DNA of 12,218 nt, taken from contig JANNFX010000252.1 of NCBI GenBank assembly GCA_031380225.1, forward strand, positions 1-12,218, written 5' to 3'. The position numbers were made by a program, and so were the translations under genes. Source of the DNA: JANNFX01 sp031380225 (GTDB lineage: Bacteria > Pseudomonadota > Alphaproteobacteria > Rhizobiales > Hyphomicrobiaceae). Shown piece after piece: positions 1 to 7,063 of this stretch (position 1 is its first letter; each line of letters starts with the position of its first letter). The notes under the pieces are model-generated. The model was given only the letters and a program-made list of their open reading frames with translations. It was not told the DNA's origin and ran no database searches.

Positions 1-245
1 CCCGACCATTCACTCAATGCGCTCCGAATTGCCGTGTATTCTGGCTGTGTGACCTGGTACCAAGCGCCAAATTCCTGATAGCCAGTAATGAAGGTTGCAG
101 TGCCGAATGGAATACTGAATGTCAGCGTCACGCTTGACCCGAGACCGCCGCCCCATTTTACGCCGTCGGCCAGATAACGCCCCGATCCTGTCGACGACGG
201 GTTGAAGGACGTGGTCGGCACGGAATTCTGCGTTGGAGTGGCCAT
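1..245 (-). CDS. N-terminal part of a probable M10-type (serralysin/matrixin-like) secreted metallopeptidase; runs off the window
   Basis: The minus-strand frame opens at ATG 245-243 and stays open to the window edge, giving 81 residues of a longer protein. The start is supported by AGGAG placed 7 nt upstream. The visible part begins MATPTQNSVPTTSFNPSSTG, then has GVKWGGGLGSSVTLTFSIP at about residues 29-47, and ends with TAIRSALSEWS. A Trp-Gly-rich segment, a beta strand rich in Thr and Ser, and then a helix ending Ala-Leu-x-x-Trp is the pattern I associate with the region before the zinc site of M10 peptidases that carry RTX repeats. There is no N-terminal signal peptide, which fits type I secretion through a C-terminal signal. 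The HExxH zinc motif and any calcium-binding repeats would lie outside the window, so enzyme activity cannot be confirmed. It is separated from pnp by a terminator and is probably its own transcription unit. It could instead be another RTX-type secreted protein. Confidence 0.62.
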   Translation of the reverse strand, partial: MATPTQNSVPTTSFNPSSTGSGRYLADGVKWGGGLGSSVTLTFSIPFGTATFITGYQEFGAWYQVTQPEYTAIRSALSEWS

Positions 246-378
246 CGATCAACTCCTGCCAATCAGAAAATTTGAAACTGACGTGAAAATTCAGTCCGTT
301 TGCTGGTCGCAAGCGCTTCGTCCGAATAGTGCGTTGTGGTTTGGCGCCGCCTGCAACGTAACTCAAGCATCACCACGA

Positions 379-394
379 GCAAGTTCAAACTTGC
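379..394. promoter_or_regulatory. 16-bp inverted repeat upstream of the M10-like gene, possible operator
   Basis: GCAAGTT and AACTTGC form perfect 7-base arms around a 2-base centre, about 135 bp upstream of the start codon at 245. The size and tight spacing suit a dimeric helix-turn-helix regulator. I recognise no named box and found no convincing -35/-10 pair beside it, so the role is inferred from symmetry and position alone. The rest of 246-466 shows nothing else I can support. Confidence 0.25.
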
Positions 395-466
395 AGGTTG
401 CTGATAAGTGCAATCTAAACCTTCGGTAGCAACGACTATCGGACTCGCGCAAAAAATGGGCACAAG

Positions 467-498
467 AAAAACGCCCGGCTTTCCAGCCGGGCGTTTTT
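467..498 (-). terminator. Rho-independent terminator of pnp
   Basis: Positions 467-480 and 485-498 are perfect 14-base complements around a 4-base loop. The stem has a GC core (CGCCCGGCT) flanked by five A on one side and five T on the other. Read on the minus strand, the hairpin (loop GGAA) ends in a run of T 13 bases past the pnp stop codon. The A and T tracts are symmetric, so it could also stop transcription coming from the plus strand. Confidence 0.92.
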
Positions 499-510
499 GA
501 TTTTTAGAAC

Positions 511-2700
511 TCACCGGCGGCCGCGGCCACCGCCGCCTTCGCGGCGTGGCGGGGGACGGTCGTTGTAAGTTTCTTCCGGCTCGCCTTCGGCGCGTGGAAT
601 TTCGGCGCCCGTCGCCTGGTCGACGATCTTCATCGACAAGCGGACTTTGCCGCGATCATCGAAGCCCATCAGTTTGACGTAAACGTCTTGGCCTTCCTTG
701 ACGACTTCGCCAACCGTTTCCGGGCGGCCGTTGGTCAACTGCGAGATGTGGACCAAACCATCCTTGGGGCCGAAGAAGTTCACGAACGCGCCGAACTCCA
801 TGATCTTGACGACCTTACCCTTGTAGATGGTGCCAACTTCCGGCTCCGATGTGATGCCGCGAATACGGGCCAGAGCCTTTTCGATCGACTCGCGATTGGC
901 CGATGCGATCTTGACCGTACCGTCATCCGAAATGTCGATCTTCGCGCCGCTTTCAGCTACGATCTCGCGGATGACGGATCCACCTGAACCGATGACTTCA
1001 CGGATTTTGTCGGTCGGGATCTTGATGGTCTCAATGCGCGGCGCGTGTTCGCCAAGCTCTTCACGAGCACCCTGCAATCCACCCTTGGCCATTTCGCCGA
1101 GAATGTGCAGGCGGCCCTGAAGCGCCTGATCCAACGCAATCCGCATGATGTCTTCAGTGATACCGGTGATCTTGATGTCCATTTGCAGCGCCGTCACACC
1201 CTGATCGGTGCCAGCGACCTTGAAGTCCATGTCGCCGAGGTGATCTTCATCGCCCAAGATGTCGGACAGCACGACGAAGTCGTTGCCTTCCTTGATCAAG
1301 CCCATGGCGATACCTGCGACTGGACGCTTGAGCGGCACGCCAGCGTCCATCAGTGCGAGCGAGGTGCCGCACACGGTCGCCATCGACGATGAGCCGTTGC
1401 TTTCGGTGATTTCCGACACCACGCGCAGCGTATACGGAAACTCTTCTTTCGTCGGCAGCAGAGGATGGATCGAGCGCCATGCGAGCTTGCCGTGACCGAT
1501 TTCGCGGCGGCCAGGCGAGCCCATGCGGCCGGTTTCGCCAACGGAGTAGGGAGGGAAGTTGTAGTGCAGCATAAAGTGCTGCTTATGCATGCCTTCGAGG
1601 CTGTCGACGTACTGCTCGTCTTCGCCGGTGCCGAGCGTTGCAACAACCAACGCTTGGGTCTCACCGCGCGTAAACAGTGCAGAGCCATGAGTGCGCGGCA
1701 GAACGTGCACTTCCGACATGATCGGACGTACGGTTGTCAAATCGCGGCCATCGATGCGGCGTTTGGTCTTCAAGACGTCGCCGCGCATGATGTCGGATTC
1801 AAGCTTCTTGAACGCGCCGCCGAGCAGCACCTTCTCACCCTCATCACCGGCCGGCAATTCGATGCCTGCGAAGATCTTCTTCTTCGCGGCCGAAACCATG
1901 TCGTTGCGCTTCTTCTTCTCTTTGGTCGAGAAGGCGGAAATGAGATCAGCTTCGGCGATCGCCTTGACTTGTGCCGCATACTTATCAGCGTCGGGGATCT
2001 TGATATCCCAAGCGTCTTTGGCAGCCTTTTCAGCCAGCTTGATGATGGCTTGGATAACCGGCTGCATGTGCTTGTGGCCGAACATGACGGCGTCAAGCAT
2101 CTGCTTTTCAGAAAGTTCTTTGGCTTCCGATTCAACCATCATGACGGCGTCATGGGTGCCGGCTATGATGAGATCAAGCGCGGTATCTTTCATTTCATCG
2201 CAGAGCGGGTTCAATACGAACTCGCCGCCGATCAGGCCGACGCGGGCGCCGGCGATCGGGCCCAAGAACGGCAAACCTGACAAGGTCAGCGCCGCAGACG
2301 CTGCAACCAAACCCAAAATGTCGGGATCATTTTCCATGTCGTGGGACATGACCGTCACCACAACCTGAACTTCGTTTTTGAAGCCTTCAACGAACAGCGG
2401 CCGGATGGGGCGGTCGATGAGGCGTGACGTCAAGGTTTCGCGTTCTGACGGGCGGCCTTCGCGTTTAAAATATCCGCCTGGAATTTTACCGGCGGCGTAC
2501 GTGCGTTCTTGGTAGTTTACAGTCAGTGGGAAAAAATCAATTCCAGGTTTGGCGGATTTGGCGCCAACGACAGTGGCAAGAACTGTGGTGTCGCCATATT
2601 GCGCCATCACGGCGGCGTCAGCTTGGCGGGCGATGTGGCCGGTTTCAAGCTTCAACTTGCGGCCACCCCATTCGATTTCAACTCGATGGATATCAAACAT
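511..2700 (-). CDS. pnp: Polyribonucleotide nucleotidyltransferase (PNPase)
   Basis: This 729-residue exoribonuclease degrades RNA from the 3' end using phosphate, releasing nucleoside diphosphates. In other bacteria it works as a trimer and often binds RNase E in a degradosome. The full domain order is present: first RNase PH domain (about 1-220, with GRPSERETLTSRLIDRPIRP at 82-101), a helical linker (about 230-310), the second, catalytic RNase PH domain (about 315-545), a KH domain (about 553-612, GSGG loop at 571-574) and an S1 domain (about 620-692). Asp486, Asp492 and Lys494 in the motif GDEDHLGDMDFK match the catalytic residues of the E. coli enzyme at the same numbers, and the phosphate-binding SSS is at 437-439. 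The tail ends in an Arg/Gly-rich stretch. The ATG at 2700 has a weak upstream GAGAAA. rpsO lies upstream in the usual order and a strong terminator follows. Confidence 0.98.
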   Translation of the reverse strand: MFDIHRVEIEWGGRKLKLETGHIARQADAAVMAQYGDTTVLATVVGAKSAKPGIDFFPLTVNYQERTYAAGKIPGGYFKREGRPSERETLTSRLIDRPIRPLFVEGFKNEVQVVVTVMSHDMENDPDILGLVAASAALTLSGLPFLGPIAGARVGLIGGEFVLNPLCDEMKDTALDLIIAGTHDAVMMVESEAKELSEKQMLDAVMFGHKHMQPVIQAIIKLAEKAAKDAWDIKIPDADKYAAQVKAIAEADLISAFSTKEKKKRNDMVSAAKKKIFAGIELPAGDEGEKVLLGGAFKKLESDIMRGDVLKTKRRIDGRDLTTVRPIMSEVHVLPRTHGSALFTRGETQALVVATLGTGEDEQYVDSLEGMHKQHFMLHYNFPPYSVGETGRMGSPGRREIGHGKLAWRSIHPLLPTKEEFPYTLRVVSEITESNGSSSMATVCGTSLALMDAGVPLKRPVAGIAMGLIKEGNDFVVLSDILGDEDHLGDMDFKVAGTDQGVTALQMDIKITGITEDIMRIALDQALQGRLHILGEMAKGGLQGAREELGEHAPRIETIKIPTDKIREVIGSGGSVIREIVAESGAKIDISDDGTVKIASANRESIEKALARIRGITSEPEVGTIYKGKVVKIMEFGAFVNFFGPKDGLVHISQLTNGRPETVGEVVKEGQDVYVKLMGFDDRGKVRLSMKIVDQATGAEIPRAEGEPEETYNDRPPPRREGGGGRGRR

Positions 2701-2857
2701 GTTTTTCTCTCATTTCGGACGTTGCGGACGGACGTTTAAAGTTCGTTGGTTTTTGCGGGTTCGCTCTAGCACAGTTCAAACGCGAACATTCGCTTTCGAA
2801 CGGCACTATGCACGGTTGGGTTGCGGGTGTCTTACGTGGCTGAAGAGCCGGTCGTTT

Positions 2858-2994
2858 CCCCTCCCCAGCGGGGAGGGGGCAGGGGTGGGGAGAAGCAACA
2901 AATCAACTTTGCGAACGAAAACAGGTTTGTTTCCAATCACATGTTCACAATTGCCGCTTCTCCCCACCCCAACCCCTCCCCGCTGGGGAAGGGG
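2858..2994. repeat. Inverted pair of GC-rich palindromic intergenic repeats (REP/BIME-like)
   Basis: The rpsO-pnp gap (2701-3061) holds two copies of one element, at 2858-2896 and, inverted, at 2956-2994, with 59 bp between them. The copies match along nearly all of 39 bases, differing by a one-base indel and a short GCA/TT block. Each copy carries its own small palindrome: CCCCTCCCC and GGGGAGGGG around AGC in the left copy, with one extra T in the right copy. Both are followed by GGGGTGGGGAGAAGC in the appropriate orientation. RNA of either strand could fold as two small hairpins or as one long 39-bp hairpin. Similar C- and G-rich palindromes are common between alphaproteobacterial genes, so this is probably a dispersed family rather than a locus-specific signal. 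Nothing else was recognised in 2701-3061. Confidence 0.85.
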
Positions 2995-3061
2995 TTCCTT
3001 GTGGCGAGACCGAGGCGTTCGGACACTGAATGGAATACAGCGTTGAACACCAAGGTTATGC

Positions 3062-3343
3062 TTAGCGGCGGATGCCAAGCTTTTCGATAATCTTCTGATA
3101 ACGTGGTGCGTCTTTGCCCTTCACATAATCGAGCAACTGACGGCGCGCGCTGACCATTTTCAAAAGGCCGCGGCGCGAGTGGTTGTCTTTTTTGTGGGTC
3201 TTGAAGTGCTCGGTCAGATGATTGATGCGCTCGGTCCAAATCGCGATTTGAACTTCGGGCGAGCCGGTATCATTCGGCTTGGTGGCGTTGGCTTGAATCG
3301 TTGCGGTCCGCGCGGCCTTGCGCGTTGGGTGGATAGCCGACAT
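3062..3343 (-). CDS. rpsO: 30S ribosomal protein S15
   Basis: This 93-residue protein binds 16S rRNA early in assembly of the small-subunit platform and contacts the 23S rRNA bridge. The core is unmistakable: DTGSPEVQIAIWTERINHL, then LTEHFKTHKKDNHSRRGLL, then RRQLLDYVKGKDAPRYQKII, ending EKLGIRR. The frame stays open upstream to 3448, but the ATG at 3343-3341 is the right start. It is preceded by AAGGAG 6 nt away and gives a normal family length (about 89 residues in E. coli). The few extra residues are in the N-terminal helix (MSAIHPTRKAARTATIQANA), before the conserved DTGSPE. It is transcribed toward pnp, 361 bp away. In many proteobacteria truB lies directly upstream, but here a nitrate-locus gene does. 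S15 often represses its own mRNA, but I could not identify that structure here. Confidence 0.97.
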   Translation of the reverse strand: MSAIHPTRKAARTATIQANATKPNDTGSPEVQIAIWTERINHLTEHFKTHKKDNHSRRGLLKMVSARRQLLDYVKGKDAPRYQKIIEKLGIRR

Positions 3344-3765
3344 CGGGAACTCCTTTCGAGTTAGAGTGGGTTGCCTGAGCGTTCCGTTGCTCCGAAGGAG
3401 CAAAGCCCAAACAAAAATGCGCGGCCATGCCGGGATGTCGTCCAGCAAGGTCGCAAAGGCATCGCGCGCCGGGAGCGACCCCAGCGCGCGAATGAGGGCG
3501 TTATACAGGATTGTAGCCTTGCCGCCAGGGGGTGCGACCGGGTGACTGAACAGTGTTTAAAGATGACGTTGCCGCCGCGACGAGAGAATGCCGTTGGTTG
3601 TTAGTTGAACTGTCACGTCCAGTCCGCAGAAAGGTTCGCGAGACTTTCGGAATCTGACTTCGTGCTGAGGTTCGACCATGAATAGCGAACATAATGGACT
3701 TAGTAAGTATCCGGACCGTCGAGGCAACGGTTCAACTGGGATAAGACAAGCCGCTTGGATTAGCG
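3344..3765. other. 422-bp gene-free stretch between rpsO and the kinase-phosphatase gene
   Basis: I find no convincing gene, tRNA or strong terminator here. It should contain the rpsO promoter and leader on the minus strand. Two -10-like hexamers are visible on that strand, TACAAT (3515-3510) and TATAAC (3505-3500), but neither has a good -35 at the right spacing. The candidate is therefore weak. No clear hairpin with a T run follows the kinase stop at 3766. Confidence 0.5.
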
Positions 3766-5490
3766 CTACCGTCTCGCAACTATGTAGAGCAAAGCGACAA
3801 TTGCTACCGCGAGCAGTGCCGATAAGCCCTTCCAAAACGCCAGCGGATTGCGTTGAACGAGCGGGAGAGGGCGATCGTAGGCGAGTGACACGTTGGGGCG
3901 TTGCAGATCTTCGACGAGCGCAGACAATGCTTCCGTTCGCTCCGATGGCCGTTTTGCAACGGCCTTGGCGAGTGCGGCGTCAACCCAAATGGGAACATCG
4001 CCACGAATGGATCGGGCGCTGGTGTACGTGCGTTTGCTAATGTCGCGCGCGTTGGCAAAACCTTTTTTGTAGGGCAGCTTTCCGGTCAGCATTTCGTAAG
4101 CGATGACGCCGAGCGAATAGATGTCCGAACGGTTTGAACCCGGCTCGCCCTGATGATATTCGGGTGCTGTGTAATCGATCGTGCCAACCAGTCCCAGAGC
4201 TTCGATCGGCGAACCAGCCTCGGCTTGGCTCGCGGCCCGCGACGATCCAAAGTCGATAATCTTCACGAGGCCATGGCCATCAATCATGATGTTTTCTGGC
4301 TTTAAATCCTGGTGGATGATGTCTTTGCGATGAAAGGCGCGTAGACCCTTGGCTATCTGGCCGACGATGCCACGTACGGCGTGAAGGCCGGGTTGCGGGT
4401 TATCCAGCATCCATTGGCGCAGCGTCCGGCCTTCGAAGTATTCAGACACATGATAGAGATGCCGCCGCGGCCGGTCAGCCGGAATGACTTTGAGAACATG
4501 CGGGCTGGTAACAAGCCGCCCGATCCAGTCCTCGCGCGTGAACATCTCAACGTAGGCCGTGTCATCCTCGAAATTCACCGACGGCGTCTTCAAGACAACT
4601 GCGCCACCGCCAGCCGTATCTTTTGCAAGGTAAACCTGCGTGCGCTTGCTCGTGTGCAATTCGCGGATGATCTCGTAGCCATCAAACGTCATGCCCGCTG
4701 CCAGCTCGGGCGGGAACGGCAATTGCGCCCGTGACGCCGCGTGCCCCGGCGCGTCGAGGCGGCCTGGATCTTCGACACGGATGATCTGACACGTGAGGTT
4801 GTCTGTGCTGCCACTCGCGTGCGCGCTCTCGACGATGTCCGTCGCCGCGCTCTGGAGATCGATCGGGATCCGCCCAATGATGGCAACTATCGCCGCGGTA
4901 GAAATGTGCTCGTGTACGCCGTCGGTGGTGAAGAGTAGAATGTCGCCGCGTTCCAGAGCTTCGGCCTTGTAGTCGATTTCAAGATTGGGATTGATGCCGA
5001 TGGCACGGCAGAGATACTCCCCAGACCTGCCAATGCGGGTCTTGTGATCGCGGGTCAAAGGCTCTAGCGCGCCGTTGCGCAAAAGTGAGATACGCGAGTC
5101 GCCAGCATGAAACACATGCGCCATGCCAGATTTAAGCACGAGACCGGAAAACGTCGACACCATCCCTTGATCGGACTGATGCACGGCTTGGCCCTGAGCA
5201 TATAGCCAGTTGTTCAAGGCCTTCAGCACAACTGCAACTGATTTTTTTACAGTCCAGGATTCAGGCGTTGCGTAATAGTCTTCGAGGAAATTCTTGACGC
5301 AGGTTTCGCTCGCAGTCTTGGCACCTTCACTCGACGACATGCCATCGGCGATGGCCATGGCGATGCCCTTCATTTCGAGCTGGGGCCCTTGTGGGATAAG
5401 CACGCCGTATGAGTCATCGTTGCGGGCTTTGCGTCCCGCTTGTGAATATTGTCCGACTGTGACTGACGGCTGTCCGTTCAATGGTTGCAA
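3766..5490 (-). CDS. Membrane-anchored bifunctional PP2C phosphatase / Ser-Thr protein kinase of the nitrate assimilation locus
   Basis: The 574-residue protein joins two opposing activities. Residues 10-240 are a PP2C-type metal-dependent phosphatase, with ND-D at 24-26, ADG at 48-50, GDSR at 130-133, TTDG at 188-191 and the metal-binding Asp230-Asn231. Residues 270-530 are a Hanks-type kinase, with Lys301, HQDLKPEN at 393-400 (catalytic Asp395), DFG at 413-415, APE at 442-444 and SDIYSLG at 455-461. The glycine-rich loop is degenerate (HTSKRTQV at 279-286, no Gly). One hydrophobic helix (about 553-571) ends the chain before VARR, anchoring cytoplasmic domains to the inner membrane. The start is a TTG at 5490, 15 nt behind the porin stop, with only weak GAGAG upstream. 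The next internal Met (residue 40) would remove the first PP2C motif, so the TTG or a TTG three codons later is likelier. Related fusions lie in nitrate loci of pseudomonads, between a transporter gene and nirB. I know of no proven substrate. Confidence 0.9.
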   Translation of the reverse strand: MQPLNGQPSVTVGQYSQAGRKARNDDSYGVLIPQGPQLEMKGIAMAIADGMSSSEGAKTASETCVKNFLEDYYATPESWTVKKSVAVVLKALNNWLYAQGQAVHQSDQGMVSTFSGLVLKSGMAHVFHAGDSRISLLRNGALEPLTRDHKTRIGRSGEYLCRAIGINPNLEIDYKAEALERGDILLFTTDGVHEHISTAAIVAIIGRIPIDLQSAATDIVESAHASGSTDNLTCQIIRVEDPGRLDAPGHAASRAQLPFPPELAAGMTFDGYEIIRELHTSKRTQVYLAKDTAGGGAVVLKTPSVNFEDDTAYVEMFTREDWIGRLVTSPHVLKVIPADRPRRHLYHVSEYFEGRTLRQWMLDNPQPGLHAVRGIVGQIAKGLRAFHRKDIIHQDLKPENIMIDGHGLVKIIDFGSSRAASQAEAGSPIEALGLVGTIDYTAPEYHQGEPGSNRSDIYSLGVIAYEMLTGKLPYKKGFANARDISKRTYTSARSIRGDVPIWVDAALAKAVAKRPSERTEALSALVEDLQRPNVSLAYDRPLPLVQRNPLAFWKGLSALLAVAIVALLYIVARR

Positions 5491-5505
5491 GCGGAATGAC
5501 TACTC

Positions 5506-6813
5506 TCAGAAGGTGATCAGCGCTCCAGCACTGATAAAGTCGATGTTTTCCAAATTGGCCAGCGTAGGCGCGCCGTCAACTTCGGCGCTGAGATGCTGAT
5601 ACTTGAGGTAAACCGTCATCGCCGCCGCATCAATCTCTTGCGCGAACCCGCCACCAAGGCGCTGCAAAGTACTGCTGTTCGCGCCGGCGCCGAGTGCAGC
5701 GGGTCCTAGTTGGTCGACGTATTCGGCATAGTCGCCGTAGATGACGGTCATGCCAAGCGGGTTCCATTTCTGCCGGATGCCTGCTTTCACGTACCAGTGA
5801 TCGCTGTCGAGCGCCGTCTTGCCATTCTTAAGTAAAGTGCCGTGGTTGTCTTCGTGGCCGTAGGCGGCGTGCGCGAATAGGCCGGTTGTGAGATGTTGGA
5901 GGTAGCCGCCAGCCTGAATGTTGGTCGAGTCCTTGTCGAGCGACACGGACGGGCCTGTGATGCCTTCATCGGTATGTTCAGAGTAGCCAATACCGAGCAC
6001 AAGTTTGAAGCCCGCCAACTCGCCAATGTAGCGTCCGGCCAGTTCGTAGACGTCATCCGCCGCGAAACTGGCTGATGCCGAGAAGCCGCCGAGGACTGGC
6101 GTGTCATAGCGGACGCCGTTCATAACGATGCCGTTGCAATCTCCACCGAGCCCCACCCCTTGCGCATGGCAAAAGGCGAGATTGCCCCAGGTCACCGGCG
6201 CCAGCGCGCCGGTCGTGCTGTCGCGCAGGTTGAACTGCGGAAAGCCGCTCAGGAATGTGTAGTTGTCGAAGATTTGCGTACCCGATTGATCTGTGAACAT
6301 GGCCGCGCTCTTGGCCGCCATTGCTTGACGGCCGACGCTAAGCTTGCCGAGGTCTTTGCTTTGCAGGTACCAATACGACATTTGCACATTGAGGCCTTGG
6401 TCGAAATTGCTACCGGCCTGGTTGATGGCATTACCGGTCGCGGCGTCGCGTCCGAACGGATTGTCATGCAGCGACTGGATGCGCATCAGATAGCCTGCCG
6501 TCCAGCCAGGAGAAATTTGCGCCTGGCCGCTGAATTTCACATGTGACGCTTGTGTCGGTCCAAGGCCATGGACGTAGGCGTTGGTTTCGCCGCCATCATC
6601 CCAGAACGAGATTTCCTGAGCGACGTAACCCGATACCGTCAAAGAGACTATGCGATTGCCTTTGCGCGCTGTGGTGGCTTCGAGTTCGGCGATGCGCTCT
6701 TCAAGATCAGCGCAGCAATTGCCGCCGAGATCGGCCGCGAGTACGGGGCTGATCAGAAACAGCGCGCTGATGAACGCAGAGGCGCTGCTGATTTTGACGA
6801 ACGTGTTAGACAT
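5506..6813 (-). CDS. Outer-membrane porin (alphaproteobacterial porin family)
   Basis: This 435-residue protein is predicted to be a beta-barrel channel for small hydrophilic solutes. It starts at ATG 6813 behind GGGGGA. A signal peptide is clear: a hydrophobic stretch at about 11-25 and a likely cut after VLA at 26, leaving mature ADLGGNCC. A short coiled coil follows (ADLEERIAELEA, about 35-46), then VSLTVSGYVAQEISFWDDGG, a typical first barrel strand. Alternating aromatic and polar residues recur throughout (MSYWYLQ, KLSVGRQAM, WYVKAGIRQKW, MTVYLKYQHL), and the chain ends in Phe, the usual sorting signal for barrel assembly. The paired Cys33-Cys34 are conserved in porins of this type as I know them. 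Its place between narK and the kinase-phosphatase suggests it may admit nitrate or nitrite, but the sequence shows no anion specificity. The 250-bp gap upstream may hold its own promoter. No sigma-54 motif was seen there. Confidence 0.9.
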   Translation of the reverse strand: MSNTFVKISSASAFISALFLISPVLAADLGGNCCADLEERIAELEATTARKGNRIVSLTVSGYVAQEISFWDDGGETNAYVHGLGPTQASHVKFSGQAQISPGWTAGYLMRIQSLHDNPFGRDAATGNAINQAGSNFDQGLNVQMSYWYLQSKDLGKLSVGRQAMAAKSAAMFTDQSGTQIFDNYTFLSGFPQFNLRDSTTGALAPVTWGNLAFCHAQGVGLGGDCNGIVMNGVRYDTPVLGGFSASASFAADDVYELAGRYIGELAGFKLVLGIGYSEHTDEGITGPSVSLDKDSTNIQAGGYLQHLTTGLFAHAAYGHEDNHGTLLKNGKTALDSDHWYVKAGIRQKWNPLGMTVIYGDYAEYVDQLGPAALGAGANSSTLQRLGGGFAQEIDAAAMTVYLKYQHLSAEVDGAPTLANLENIDFISAGALITF

Positions 6814-7063
6814 TTAGAAAGTCCCCCGTGTAGCATGATGCAGCGACCAGTCGTCAGAACAGCCATCGTCGTATTTCATGTGTGCCGGTGACCACCTCGG
6901 AGTCGACGCAAATTATTACGCAATTAGAGCTTCGCCGAAGCAGGTGGCGTGAACATCACAGGTGCACGATTGCCAGGCACGTTGAAATGCGTTTGCGCAA
7001 ACTCTGGTGGTGAAGTCCGGCGCAAACGGCCAAGTTTTAGGCGTCTCGTCTCGTCACGACTCG

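Noticed and set aside
263..514. An 83-residue minus-strand open frame between pnp and the M10-like gene
   Set aside because: It runs through the pnp terminator hairpin, and its apparent start lies inside the end of pnp. No ribosome site or recognisable domain.
1465..2280. A 271-residue open frame on the plus strand inside pnp
   Set aside because: It lies wholly antisense to conserved pnp codons, resembles no family, and is rich in Ala, Arg and Asp as expected from the complement of a GC-rich gene.
2821..3090. Open frames across the rpsO-pnp gap on both strands
   Set aside because: They are built from the C- and G-rich inverted repeats and overlap rpsO. The translations are low-complexity Pro/Gly/Arg.
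3062..3448. A longer form of S15 starting at 3448
   Set aside because: The extra 35 residues resemble no S15. AAGGAG sits correctly before the ATG at 3343.
3603..3737. Distant inverted 8-mers AGTTGAAC and GTTCAACT in the gap before rpsO
   Set aside because: At 119 bp apart without extension, matches of this length are expected by chance. No tRNA or hairpin joins them.
3678..4040. A 120-residue plus-strand open frame starting in the rpsO upstream gap
   Set aside because: More than two-thirds is antisense to the end of the kinase gene, and the composition is shadow-like. A GAGG near its start is not enough.
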